Notes: generated by a model not told the origin, from the sequence alone. A DNA stretch of 64,000 nt from Megachile rotundata (GCF_050947335.1 NC_134997.1:9176001-9240000), one strand, 5' to 3'; counted from the stretch's first letter, positions 1 to 12,823 are shown. Made by a program: numbers and translations.

Positions 1-1319
1 GAATTTAATGGGTTAGGATCTCAGGTTAAACCATCTGCTCCATCAAAAATAAAGTAGTGGCGTATTAAACCACTTGCTCCACAGAAAATGAACTATTCAG
101 ATAAAATTGATTATAGGTTAGATCGCGATACAATATCGTACATTTATTTCTCCGTTAAAATTATTTCAATTTCACGTCTCAAGTTTCACGTTCGAAACCG
201 GATATTTGTTTCGATAAGTGCATTTAACTATTAGATAAACTTTTTGTTGGTACTGGAATCTCTGTAGGATACAATAAGCTGGTAGCAATATTGCAATATG
301 TATTCATTTTATTTCAGTGTGAGTACGGCTACCGGCGAAGCACGTTACATACGCGTCTTCTTTATATTACCATCAAAGAGTAGATATAACAAGAGGCGAT
401 ACTAGACAAGAAACCTCCTAGACAGAGACAGAGGACCAATTTAAATGTCCAAATCAAAAGAATCGGGGGTGCATAGTGTAGAAGTGTGGCGGTCCAAAGA
501 ATATTTTAAACCTGCATATTCACCAGTAATTTATTTGTAATAAATATTCTGTCATAACTCTGTAACATTCATCTGTAATTTCTTGTGATGTATAGTTTTT
601 CATTTTCTTATAAGTTATTTGTAATAATCATTTCCGTAATACATATTCTTCAAATATATTTTGTAGAGCAATCATTTTTATTCTTTTCTTTTTCAACTTG
701 CAACGCTGTGAAATTGATAAGATACCTCAAAAGACAATATCAGTATACAGAAAATTTACTAGAAATATATTCCAAATTATTGGAGATTGACATGAAAGTT
801 TTGCTCGATTTAAATTTCCCGCTCTTTTGTACAACCAATTTAAAGCGTCTTCGAGAGTTCAAAGGTGCCGAGAGTGTTGTCTCTGGTTTACTCTGCGACA
901 CGGTTACCAGTTTCGTATGGTAATGATAACCTTTATGATGGAATTTTTATCGCGGCCAATTCATGGCGAAACCGTGCAAGAAAATAAAAGATTGGAAATA
1001 CCAATGGAATGATGAATGGAACGTCGCACTTTATTATACAATACGTTCCTCCGTGACAAATAAGTTATGCAATTGTTGCGCTTTCTAGGGAACCAATTCC
1101 TGCTATTCACGCGAATTACGCGAAAGAATGCTTCCGGTTCTATCTCCATATATTCCACATTCAGTAGCAATTGGAAAAACTAGGCCTCCCATGAGGCCTC
1201 GTGCACCTGCACTTATTATTAAGTATGCTCACGTTCTAATAGAGTCTTCTTATTTCCTCAAGCTACTTTTTTCAGCTTAATATTTTATGGATACTGAAAT
1301 AATTGTTTGATCTGCACAG
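1..1319. other. Upstream flank or 5' intron of the peroxidase gene; no exon recognised
   Basis: The first recognisable peroxidase exon begins at 1320 in phase 1, so at least one coding exon must lie upstream, either here or before the window. I read all frames for the usual N-terminal peroxidase block (a Tyr-Arg-x-x-Asp-Gly-x-Cys-Asn-Asn type motif) and did not find it. A stretch near 1100-1130 reads HANYAKE in one frame, faintly like the expected ANYADG exon end, but no GT donor follows, so I did not call it. Confidence 0.5.
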
Positions 1320-4300
1320 GTATTAGATCACCGACGATTTCAGTGACTGGAAGCGAATTACCTCTGTCTCGAATGGTCAGCTACACCCTATTTCCACATG
1401 TCGACTTTAACGATCCAATATGGACGCTGGCTGCAATGCAATGGGGCCAAATTATTACTCACGACATGGGCCTGATCGACGGAACCACCCAATCAAGTAA
1501 AACTATTTCCACTCTTCACTTATTGTAATATTCTACAACTTCCTTTCTCTTCGTGACATTGCAAAACCTTAGCATTCAGGGCATTAGATACGTAGTTCGA
1601 ATTTTACGCAATAGTCATGCTGGAGATACATATCTGTAAGTAGGGGTGAGTTGTATCTTTTGCAAATATTACCAACTGCTATCAACTGAGTTGCAAAGTG
1701 AACTCATAAATTAGTGGCATGAAACCAGTTTGCTTTGCAACTTTCATATCTGTGTATTTGTTCATAAAAACTGGTTTGCATTGCAAAAACGACTTAATTT
1801 CATATTTCCAGCAACTGGGTATTTTGTGAACTATTATGAACATAATTGCATCTGCTTAGTAGCTGTTTAAAAGAAAGTTGTCTAACATCAACAAAAATTA
1901 AACTCTGTAGCTTACGTAAAGCTGCCATTAGTCTAAGTATAGAGTAATTTAAAAAAAAATAATCTATTCATAATTTAAAAAAATAATCTATTTATAATTT
2001 AAGAAAAAATAATCTAAATATAATTTAAGAAAAATAATCTAATCATAATTTAAGAAAAATAGTTTAATTTTTAATTTTGAGAATTCTCCTCCTAAAGTAA
2101 GTTAGAGAGTTGATTACATCTTTTTAATCGCAGAACCACACGCAACATCGTGCTGCACCAGCGATGGACAAGTAATAGACCCATCGCTGGTTTCCAACAT
2201 GTGTTACCCCATGATTATTCCTTACGAGGACCCTGTCTTCAGCAAGGCCAACATAAGGTGTCTCAACTTCGTCCGTAGTACAACCGATCTTGACCGTGGC
2301 TGTTCCTCGCAATCCAAACCAGCAGAACAGGTTTGCTATTCCTCGCACTTGGTTACTTCACTCATTCATTTGTTGTTACCTCATCCACCGTGGCTTGAAA
2401 ACCTGACAGATATCGTGTTCACGCCGGACGTTACTCTGCATTTTGGATTGAGAGTGGAGGTTGTGATCTTAAGGAAGTTGCAGAATTATTTTGTGGGATG
2501 TAATTTTTACCATAACATTTAGATATTATTTAGAATCATCTTTATACTCTTAAAAATAAAGTAGAATGAATGTTGAACTCAAAGCTAAATTAACTATTCC
2601 CACTTTTCAAGCTTTGATCAAATCTTGTAATTTTTGAACGGCCATTTTGGTAGCACATCTGTTTACAAATGACATCTGGATGCTGTTCTTTCTCGAATTA
2701 GGAGCTAAATTGATCATGTCACCATCTACCTCCAGGCTCAACATTATAGAAACATAACAATATGTCTAGACTTGATATCTTGTTTCAATTTTACACCTTC
2801 TCTTTATTATCAGTTAAACACCGTGACACATCTCTTGGATCTGTCCCTGGTTTACGGATCCAGCGATCAAACGGCAGCTGGTTTACGAGCTGGAGTAGGT
2901 GGTCGTTTGAACGTAGACGTTCGACATGACAGAGAATGGCCACCGGCAGCGATGAACAAGAGTCAATCTTGTGAAAATATGGGCGATGAAGGAGTCTGTT
3001 ATCAAGCTGGTAAGCTTCGACAAGTTCAAAACAAATCCTTTATTAACTCTTTTTTGAAGATTTCCTTATCACACATCTTTCATGAATTTTTCTAACAGTA
3101 CATTTTTTTAATAGTTCATATTAGCTAACCAACTTTTCCTTTGTTCTTCAATCAGAATGATTTGTAGTTAAATTAGACTTTTCTACATGTTTGATATATG
3201 TAGTGTGATGTCACATATGTATGTTGGATACGTGCAGTGTGATGTCACATATGTATGTTTGATACATGCACTGTAATGCCACATATGTATGTTTGATATA
3301 TGCAGTATGATGCCATATGTGTATGTTTGATATATGAAGTATGATGCCATATGTGTATGTCTGGTACATGCAATATGATGTCACATGTGTATGTTTGGTA
3401 CATGCAATATGATGTCACATGTGCATGTTTGATACATGCAATGTGATGTCACATGTGTATGTTTAGTAAATGCAATGTAATACTCCACATATATGTTTGA
3501 TACATGCAATGTGATGTCACATGTGTATGTTTAGTAAATGCAATGTAATACTCCACATATATATTTGATACATGCAATGTGATGTCACATGTGTATGTTT
3601 AGTACATGCAATGTAATACTCCACATACATATTTGATACATGCAATGTGATGTCACATGTGTATAATTACTACATGCAGTATAATACTTCGCATGTACAT
3701 ATGTTTGGTACATTCAGTGTGATGCCACATGTGTACGCTTGATACAACGCAGTATCATACTGTATAAACGTATATGTGACACCTGAAGCTATATGTGGAA
3801 CTGTATACTCCACACGTTCCACGTGTTTTAATTAGCTACCAATTATTAATAGCTGTATGTACACTGCTGCAGGTGATACTCGGATCAACCAGAATACCCA
3901 GCTGACCGTTTTGCAGATCATACTACTTAGGGAGCATAATCGCGTCGCTGATGCTTTAGCTCACATAAATCCACACTGGACAGATGAAACTATTTACCAG
4001 GAGGCTCGACGAATTTTGATCGCGGAACACCAGCACATTTCGTATTACGAATGGCTGCCCATATTTTTGGGTAAAATACCCAATTTTATTCATACGTACT
4101 TCGCCATAATTCACTTTCTTCTTAACACATGTTCACTTATGTATATTTGGATCAAAATATTTACTTGTACCGATTATTTTAAAGAATACTGATTATTTTA
4201 CATCGTCTACGTTAACGTATTGAAACAAACTTTTTTATTAGGTTTCGATGCGACGTATGGTAACAAGATTTTGTACAACACGAAAGATTTTGTGGACGAC

Positions 4301-7300
4301 TACGATCCAAAAGTGAATCCAAGCACCATAAACGAACATTCGACGGCTGCCTTCAGATACTTTCATTCTCTCATTGCTGGCTATCTCAAGTGAGTCTAAG
4401 ATCTTGACTTTTTATACGAATTGTAAATCCAAAGTCAAAAATGATCTTTGACATAATTAGGTGAACTAGACAAATAATTAGGAAAACTAGGCAAACAATT
4501 AGAGGCGCTAAGTAAATAATTAGGTGAGGTAAATAATTAAACTTACACGATGTTACATAATTTATTTACCACTTGCCATTTCTACAAAAACAGGACAAAG
4601 TCTGCTACTTACTATTGAAATATTCTTAAATAGTCGATTATGCAAATAATCAGATCAGGAATTATTTCATCAGTTCCGTAATTTCTTCAGCTTGGTGAAT
4701 AAACATCGGTATTCCAATGGCGCTCTGAGGCTTAGCGACCATTTCAACAGACCGGAAATTATCGAACAAAATAACAATATGGATGATCTTACAAGGGGAT
4801 TGTCTTATCAACCGCAAAAAGCCAGCGATCAATTTTTCGATGAAGAGGTATGAACATTAAACGTCATGTCCTAAACTATTCTCTCCTAATAATAAAAATC
4901 AGAAAATTATAGAAATTAAATTGATATTTTATTATAATTAACAGTTACAATGTAGAATTACAATTTTTAGTTACAATTTACAGTTGGACTTTCTAGTTGC
5001 AATTTATAATTGTAATTTACAATTGCAGTTTGCAGTCAAAATTTATAATAACAATTTACAGTTGGACTTTTTAGTTGCAATTTATAATTGCAATTTACAA
5101 TTACACCTTGCAGCCACAATTTATAATTGCAATTTACAATTACACTTTGCAGTCACAATTTATGATTGCAATTTACAATTACACTTTGCAGCCAAAATTT
5201 ATAATAACAATTTGCAGTTGGACTTTTTAGTTGCAATTTATAATTGCAATTTACAATTACACTTTGCAGCCACAATTTATAATAACAATTTAAAATTATG
5301 CTTCACAGTTATAATTTATAATAACAATTTAAAACTATACTTTACAGTCGCAATTTGTAGTTGCAGTAACAAGAATTCAGAACTAGACTTCACAATCGTA
5401 ATTTACAGTCGCGATTAATAATTACAGTGCAACCACAAATAGTGACCGCAGTTAATAACAAATTGAAATTGCACTTTACAGCCACAATTTATGATTGCAA
5501 TTAGCAATAATTACAATCATTGCTTAAATGTCTACCATTACGTACTTATCCCAATAACAGTCGTTCGCTAATTGCGTGCGACCGGGCTCTAACCCAGTAA
5601 TTTCCTGGAAACTGTCGTTCACAGGACCGATATCTCGAGCACAACTTGTAACATACCTAAACTTTCGTCCATTCCAGATTACACAATACTTATTTAGAAA
5701 CGGACAACCATTAGGCTCTGACCTCCGAGCAACTGACATTCAAAGGAACCGTGATCATGGCCTCGCATCCTACAACAGTTTCCGAGAACATTGCGGCTTG
5801 CCCAGAGCGAAACACTTCTCCGACTTTACGGATTACATTTCTCCCTCGGTAAGTGAGCGTTCCATTTAAAATTGCTAATTAGCTTGCTCTGTTATGATAT
5901 GCAAATATTTCAAAATCTAGCGACTCGATGTTTTAACCGTCTACGTTCTGCCTCCGGTCAGATTAACGCTTTTGAAATTTTAATCTTTCCCAAACTAGTG
6001 GATGTTTAGTTGTTTAGGACTCAATAATATTTGTAACGTGTTTGTATCGTAGAACGTGGAAAAACTGTCGGAGCTGTACGCCAGCCCCGACGACGTGGAA
6101 ATAACTGTCGGGGGATCGTTGGAACAACATATACAAGGGACTTTGACGGGTCCTACGTTTTTGTGCATTATGGTTAGGCAATTTTACCAGACGAGAGTGG
6201 GGGATCGGTATTGGTACGAAAGGGGTGATCATGAATTTGGGTTCACTATAGGTAAATAATTTTTATTATTAATTAACATATTTTATTTAAGTATGAACAC
6301 GGATTACAATTGAACACAGTAGTTTTTAGTATGTTATGTTACATTAAATGTAGTAGATTTGTCTATATGTGCTTATGTATGTGTACATACATGCATACAT
6401 GTGTATACATGTTTATGTATATGTGTTTATGAATATATGTATAGGAACATGTATGTGTGAATACATGTATAGGAACACGTATGTGTGAACACATGTATAG
6501 GAACACATATGTGTGAATACATGTACATGAATACATATGTGTGAATACATGATAGGAACACATATGTGTGAATACATGCATATGAATATGTATTTGTGAA
6601 TGCATGTATAGGAACATGTATGTATGAATACATGTATAGGAACACATGTGTGTGAATACATGCATATGAATATGTATTTGTGAATGCATGTATAGGAACA
6701 TGTATGTATGAATACATGTAGAGGAACACATGTGTGTGAATACATGCATATGAATATGTATTTGTGAATGCATGTATAGGAACATGTATGTATGAATACA
6801 TGTATAGGAACACATATGTATGAATACATGTATAGGAACACATATGTGTGAATACATGCATATGAATATGTATTTGTGAATGTATGTATAGGAACATGTA
6901 TGTATGAATACATGTATAGGAACACATGTGTGTGAATGCAAGTATAGGAACACATGTGTGTGAATACTGCATATGAATATGTATTTATGAATATATGTAT
7001 ATGAATATATGTTTATGTATACATGTATAGGAACACATGTGTGTGAATACACTTATATGAACACATTCTTGTGAATACATGCATATGAATACATATTTAT
7101 GAATACATACACATGAGCACATATGTGTAAATACACTTATACGAGCATATATCTACAAACACATGAATATGCACATAAACATGTAAAAATACAGTCTAAC
7201 TGAATATAAAGTAACTTAACTATCTAAAAATGTGTAACAACGTAAAACGTGTACAATAATAATTGCACACGTTAATTGTTAACGTGTAGGTAAAAATCAG

Positions 7301-7707
7301 AAGCCGTGTTCGGTTGAGCAAACTTTAATTAACACAAAATGGGGTTTCGTCGAAACCTGTTGAACAATGTAATTTGCAACGAAATTGTTTTCTGTACATT
7401 TAACCGCGTATTTCGCAGAGCAATTAAACGAGATTCGAAAAGCGAGCATATCCAGGTTATTCTGCGATAACGGGGATCACATCACAGAAATGCAGCCGAG
7501 AGGGTTCGAACAAGTATCTTCATCGTAAGCTTCCTCTTTCCTATAGACGTCATAATTTAATAATCGTTTCATCCGATTAAGTGTCTCATTAATTTCAGTA
7601 ATCCCATCGTAAATTGCCAAAACATTCCATCGGTGGATCTCTCGCTGTGGAAAGACTTCGCGCCGGAATTGGAGAAACATCGAAGTATATATGATTTCAA
7701 GAAGTAA
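1320..7707 (+). CDS. Animal haem peroxidase, chorion-peroxidase-like (5' partial, ten exons)
   Basis: Exons: 1320-1496, 2134-2330, 2814-3009, 3873-4070, 4242-4389, 4691-4847, 5678-5848, 6053-6251, 7419-7524, 7599-7707 (stop TAA 7705-7707). All junctions are GT-AG, phases agree, and they join into about 552 residues covering nearly the whole peroxidase domain. Landmarks: distal-His block [12 protein letters not shown] (exon 1), Ca2+-site block [12 protein letters not shown] (exon 3), AGDTR then LLREHNR (exons 3-4), proximal-His block [10 protein letters not shown] (exon 5), [11 protein letters not shown] (exon 7). Such enzymes use H2O2 to oxidise substrates; in insects secreted members cross-link chorion or cuticle proteins or act in immunity. 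Secretion cannot be checked because the N-terminus is missing. By alignment to myeloperoxidase, the two residues that ester-bond haem (Asp and Glu) are Thr and Gln here, so covalent haem attachment is probably absent. No frameshift or internal stop was seen, so the gene appears functional. Confidence 0.93.
3170..3800. repeat. Minisatellite in peroxidase intron (about 34-bp monomer)
   Basis: Degenerate tandem copies alternate the modules TTTGATACATGCAATGTGAT and GTCACATGTGTATGTTTAG inside the intron before exon 3873-4070. Between about 3430 and 3640 the units pair into dimers of about 68 bp (GATACATGCA near 3431, 3499, 3567). Confidence 0.85.
4920..5510. repeat. 39-bp minisatellite in peroxidase intron
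   Basis: The unit joins ACAATTTATAATTGCAATTT and ACAATTACACTTTGCAGCC. Because 39 is divisible by 3 and the unit lacks stops in one frame, it gives a false open frame at 4984-5418 with a 13-residue period. It lies wholly between exons 4691-4847 and 5678-5848. Confidence 0.85.
6360..7170. repeat. 28-bp minisatellite with 84-bp higher-order unit in peroxidase intron
   Basis: The monomer combines TGAATACATGTATAGGAAC and ACATGTGTG. Three monomers form an 84-bp higher-order unit in the centre, marked by a variant containing CATATGAATATGTATTTGTG. It keeps - strand frames open (about 180-229 codons), which are not genes because they sit in an intron of a well-supported gene and are purely repetitive. 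Confidence 0.87.
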
Positions 7708-8480
7708 AATGTAATCGATTGTTTTGCCCGAAAATTTGTTATCGTATTACCAAATATGTGTTAGTTTAATACAATTAGGTTCATACAGTAAGTATTATTG
7801 ATTAAGCTAATAGTCGACATAAGATTGTTGTAAAAACTGTTTCGTGAATAATTAATAAAATGTATTATTTTTTGTAACCTTTTATTTCTTTAGTACATGT
7901 GTTTCTTTTTCCCTTGCATGTGTACATTTCTTAACAATCATTACGAATTAGAGACACCGTGTAATATTAACTGCTTACAATCGTAATCATTGAAACGATT
8001 GTACAAACATCGATATCGACTGATAAAAGATTAAATTTATAACAGCATTAGAGTCTTGACACACTTAAATATTTCACACTCCTATTGATACTATTAATAC
8101 AATTTTTTTAACACTGGTATGACGTAAAAAAATTATTAGAAGTACTTCTAGATACTTTATTGAAAAAATTTCATTTTTAATATTATGTAATCATTTTTTA
8201 ATGTGTTAAGAGTAATGATAGAATGAAATAAATGCAATAGTAGTTAATTACTGTCATGTTAATAATTGTTAACAATTATGTTAAGAAAATGTGACATAGT
8301 AAATTAACAAAAAATGATAAAAAGAGGCAGCAATAATTTATTATAGTAGAAAGTGTTTTAATTTGTAACGGGACAGTAGTGCACGGTTTATTGAACGGGT
8401 TATCAAGTAACCGTTTATTTGCAAAACATTCCGGCGTAAAACGTAATTTACGACTTATCCCACACGTTCAATAAACTTTT
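7708..8480 (+). other. 3' flank of peroxidase: 3' UTR and A+T-rich unique sequence
   Basis: A+T-rich DNA follows the stop codon and includes a likely 3' UTR. No exon or RNA gene is recognisable beyond the poly(A) signal. Confidence 0.5.
7854..7859 (+). terminator. Likely polyadenylation signal of the peroxidase gene
   Basis: A canonical AATAAA lies about 150 bp after the stop codon, followed within 20 bp by a T-rich stretch, as expected of a cleavage and polyadenylation site. Confidence 0.55.
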
Positions 8481-8644
8481 GTTATCTACACGTGTTTACG
8501 ACTGTCTGAACAACGTTCCCTATTAAGAGGAAGGAATATCGAATCGACTTTACAAGGGTCCACGATTAAAAATTCTAGAACCAAATGCACTAAATATTCG
8601 CACACAAATGAAATTAACAGATTTTGTTGCAATACCTTTATCTT

Positions 8645-9355
8645 CTTGGTTTGGAAATTTAGGGATTGGGAGATTTGGAATTTGGGAGATTTGGAATTTG
8701 GGTGATTTGGGATTTGGGTGATTTGGGATTGGGAAGATTTGGAATTTGGGTGATTTGGGATTTGGAAGATTTGGAATTTGCAAGCTTTAGAATTTGGACG
8801 CTTTGGGATTTGGAATATTTGGGATTTGCAAGCTTTGGAATTTGGAAGCTTTGAGATTTGCAAGCTTTGGGATTTGCAAGCTTTGGAATTTGGAAGATTT
8901 GGAATTTGGGTGATTTGGGATTTGGAAGATTTGGAATTTGGGTGATTTGGAATTTGGGAGATTTGGAATTTGGATGATATAGAATTTGGGTGATTTGGGA
9001 TTTGGGAGATTTGGAATTTGGAAGATTTGGAATTTGGAAAACTTGGAATTTGGAAGATTTGGAATTTGGAAAATTTGGAATTTGGAAGATTTGGAATTTG
9101 GGTGATTTGGAATTTGGGAAACTTAGAATTTGGAAGATTTGGAATTTGGAAAATTTGGAATTTGGAAGATTTGGAATTTGGAAAATTTGGAATTTGGAAG
9201 ATTTGGAATTTGATTGCTTTGGAATTTGAAAGATTTGGAATTTGAAAGATTTGGAATTTGGAAAATTTGGAATTTGAAAGATTTGGAATTTGTAAGATTT
9301 GGAATTCGGAATTTCGGAACTTGGAATTTTGGAATTTGGAAATGTACAAATTTGG
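8645..9355. repeat. G-rich 16-bp minisatellite (GATTTGGAATTTGGAA)
   Basis: Tandem variants of the 16-mer GATTTGGAATTTGGAA, itself two octamers. The right half alternates GGAAGATTT and GGAAAATTT with an exact 32-bp period (9136 and 9168). Open frames on both strands (for example - strand 8486-9349) are by-products of the repeat. Confidence 0.9.
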
Positions 9356-10614
9356 TAATTTAGGAACCTGAAAATGACAACATTCTAAATTCCGTTAATT
9401 CTAAAACCGAGACCTCCAAAATTCGAAAATCTCTTTCCCACAAAAATAAACTGAATAGTTTATCTTCCACCGAAAAATCCACGATAAAAACGTTCGAGAA
9501 ATGTATTATTTCCTTCGAGATATACCACCTGGCATTCTCGATGATACTACACTTTTGTTTTATCACGGAATTACGTTAAATGATGAAACGAACCTTGTAG
9601 ATTTCTATCTGAAATACCAGACGCTTTCTCGTCGAATGTATTTAATACCTAATGATAAAACGAACAAATAAATAAGTACAAGGTACTCTTTTGTATTTAG
9701 CAATTCTGATTTCACTCTTTGAATGAATGTAAAAATCTGAATGATAGTCCATATTTGTTGTTTTGCTGTAAGGAAAAAAGTTGTAATCAGTTTAAACAAT
9801 TTCTGAAAGATAAAGAAATCGCTTGGCACGATCAACGTACGAGGCTCAGGTTTATCGTTGGAGCTTGTAATCGCTTTAGATTTTGTTACATCAAGAAAAT
9901 ATAATTGGAAAAATGTAGTTTACGTAATGGTGAAGTTCTGTGCGTAATTTGTAATCGGTTGCATAATACGATCTTTCAATAAATCTATTAAAAATTAATA
10001 GTAAAGTTGGGTTAAAAAATAATAAATTAATTGAAAAATTTTTAAAACATCCTATACACCTTAATTAAACAAAAGAATATAAAAAATAAATTAAAAGAAG
10101 GTCCACTAAAAATAATTGTAAACAGTTTTATATTAAAAGTTTTTATTTGTTTTTACAATTAATATAAAATGTTTTTCAAGAAATACATACAAGCGTAATG
10201 CAACAGGTATTATTATACAACATTTGTATAAAATTATTGCAGAACGAGTACTTTCTGAATTACAATTCAGTAGTATTAATGAATATAAAATGTTGTATAA
10301 TTAAATACCTTCTTGTTGATATGCTGTATTTGGCATCAAATTTTTACATTGTGTACATACAAAAGAAATAATCATATTTAGACTGAAGTTATGAACTTCA
10401 GTATATATGTATCTTATAACATATACAATGCACTTATTTTGTTACTGCCCCAAGTGTTTGTTTCTGTGTATTTATCTCTGAATGAAATAAAACTGTATAC
10501 CTTATAAATATTACTGTACACAAAATACAAACACATATCCTCCTAGGAATGTTATCCTACTTTGATAAAAGTAGATAATCATCAAGATTAATTACATTAA
10601 TTACTAATACTGTA
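9356..10614. other. A+T-rich unique sequence between peroxidase and LRR gene
   Basis: No recognisable exon. The right part is probably 3' UTR of the - strand LRR gene; a complementary poly(A) hexamer (TTTATT at 10142-10147) is one possible end. Confidence 0.5.
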
Positions 10615-12013
10615 TTAAACAATAAAGTTTGTTCCCCTTGGTTTCATTTTACACGGCAGTGTTGGCTTTGAAAACATATTTGTAAGTTTATTGTGCAGGT
10701 GTTTAATGCACTCTGGAAGAGGAGCATGTTCAGTCAAATTTTCTAAAAATGGTCGCTTGAAAAGTCTCCTTGCTTCCTGACGTTGTTCTGAAGTTACAAT
10801 TCTGTCATCCAAATGGACCAAATGAGGAAACCAAGATATGATGTATAACCTTTTCCAAAAAAAAAACATGTATCTCAGAAGAACATTTCTATCCATAAAT
10901 TTAGTACCATTCAAGGTGGTTTTTTCGTACCTGTACTGAAGATAGTCATAAAAACTTCCACCATTTAAATAACTCGGTGCTGCCTTATTACCCATAAGAC
11001 ACAAATATCTAAGATTGGGCACACTCTCATAGAGATTCTTAATAAATGGATACAGTTCTTCTATATTATTATGATTTAACCACAGAAGTTGAAGTTTTGG
11101 CATATGTGGGAATACAGTGTGATCATCTATTTCATTGTGATCTAAGTTGAGAGACGTTAAATTCTCAAACTCTGCCAAAAACTGTAAGTTTCTAAACAGG
11201 TAACGAAGGAAAGAATACCCATTTTACTGAAAATTCTTTGATTGTAATTATGTACATCAAAATATACCTACCTATTAAACTTATTATGGCTAATATCCAG
11301 TGTACGCAAAGTATTACCATAATTTTCAATGATGTCAAATGGCATATAAAAGAGACTTTCGAAAGCAAGCGATAAAGAATCAATAATATCTAGAGATGGT
11401 TTATCAGAAGATAAAGACTTTGGTTGCCTACTATGTAAGTCTACAAATATTAGTTTTCCTAATGAAGTCATGGCAAATTGTTCCACCTCGTCTGCTTCCT
11501 TTTGTAATTCTAACTCATCACTGTAATCCAACCTGTAAATAGGTTATTCTATTTAACGTAGCAATACCACCTATTGCCAAATTATACGCTTCAAATGGCC
11601 AGAAACTATCAGTTATAATGATAAGCAACGTGTTAATTATAAGCAATGTATTTTGAGAATGCGAAGTTAGTGTTCAAGATTTTTGTTAACTTAACTCTTA
11701 CAATGCAATGATTGTTAATGATAATGAACCTGGATATAAGCTTTTTAGTTTCAATAATCTATTATAGAACTATGTCCTTTAACACTGTTATAGCTAATAT
11801 TACGAAAACTTATAACGCACTAGTATTAATTTGCTGGGAAAAGTATTATGTGAACAATGTTGGTCACTATGTTAATTTACAGTACTCAGAAAGTGATGTG
11901 CAGGCAGTTCAAATAAAGTTCACAAATATATAAATTCTTGATATTGTTTATTAATGATAATGACAATGAAAAAGATGATGTATAAGAAAGAAGTTTAATT
12001 ATAATACTTACAT
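10615..12013 (-). CDS. LRMDA: Leucine-rich-repeat protein of the LRMDA (C10orf11) family
   Basis: - strand coding exons: 12013-12012 (only A and T of the start codon), 11532-11272, 11191-10931, 10849-10615 (stop TAA). They total 759 nt, giving 252 residues. Landmarks: TLRTLDISHNKFN, LTSLNLDHNEID, LQLLWLNHNNIEEL and NLRYLCLMGNKAAPSYLNGG are successive LRRs; YLQYRLYIISWFPHLVHLDD and VTSEQRQEARRLF form the C-terminal cap typical of the family. The intron 10930-10850 is 81 nt and open in frame, so an unspliced reading adds 27 residues (including FFFWK); removing it restores the family's YRxYxI continuity. Start: exon 11532 begins with G after an AG acceptor, and AT followed by a GTAAGT donor at 12012/12011 supplies the rest of ATG. 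Vertebrate LRMDA is linked to melanocyte differentiation; the insect role is unknown to me. The family call is firm, the start less so. Confidence 0.85.
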
Positions 12014-12785
12014 TATGCCTCGACTTTTATCACCTCAAGGGGCAGTAACTTTAAGTGGACAATCAACGTGTTAGAATCATGCAATACACTTTTCACTCGC
12101 TACATTTATCTATACCATTCACCCTAACAACAACTAAAGCTGCAGCTTGCATTGACAGATAATATCGTGTAAATAGAAAAACGTGAGAAGGGCTGTAAGG
12201 CTTCAGAGTAATATGCAATGTTGCATGTAGTGATTGGGTCAACCATAGTGAGTCTTCCTACAGTAAGATTAATACTGAGCTCCGATCCGAAAAGGTGGCG
12301 TATAAAGTTTTTCGTTTATCTGATGACGCTTACAGATTAGATACGAACAGAATAAACTCGCATCTAACGTATCTATATATTACAAAGAACGAGCGGTAGC
12401 GGAAAACTTTGAGGTTAGAGCTTTACCGTTATATAACGTTAAAATGTTAGGTAACGCATTAACAATACAGGTGGTATATTTAAAATACAATTCGATAGAA
12501 AATATTATAGATTAATCATGACAGACTGACACTCACCGAATTTTCCTGCATATCTCGTTTTCAAATCTTCCCACCGCACAACGGAACCAGGCAGCCAATA
12601 CTTTGTAGGCCTCTAGCAAGATGGTGCTACTAGTTTGACACTTGTCGAACTACAATCGAATCGTTTATCGATACATCGTTTCTTATTTGTGGCGGTAAAC
12701 GGTTCGCGGTAGTCCAAGTGTCAACATTTTTTGACGAGTGCAGGAAGATTAAAAGTGTTACGATTACAAGGAGAAAAAGAAGGCG
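12014..12785. promoter_or_regulatory. Head-to-head intergenic region, probable bidirectional promoter
   Basis: About 0.7 kb separates the 5' end of the - strand LRR gene from a possible + strand first exon. It is less A+T-biased than the intergenic deserts and holds no open frame of note. No TATA box can be assigned with confidence. The promoter role is inferred from gene orientation. Confidence 0.35.
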
Positions 12786-12823
12786 ATGATGCAACGAACG
12801 AATATGCTGACGTGCTGCAGACG
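12786..12823 (+). CDS. Possible first coding exon of an unidentified + strand gene
   Basis: Two consecutive ATGs (12786, 12789) follow a purine-rich leader and open a 38-nt frame (MMQRTNMLTCCR) ending in a strong ACG|GTGAGT donor at 12824. I could not find a matching downstream exon, so the gene would have a long intron or the exon may be untranslated. The product is not recognised. Confidence 0.25.

Noticed and set aside
585..923. 112-codon + strand frame as a peroxidase N-terminal exon
   Set aside because: No similarity to peroxidase N-terminal sequence and the phase and position of a donor do not fit the phase-1 acceptor at 1320.
6363..7052. 229-codon - strand frame rich in His, Cys and Tyr
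   Set aside because: Repeat-derived, and it lies inside an intron of the well-supported peroxidase gene on the other strand.
10850..10930. 27 codons inside the LRR gene as genuine coding sequence
   Set aside because: Flanked by good GT and AG sites with a pyrimidine tract, and removal restores the conserved family sequence; retained only as a possible isoform.
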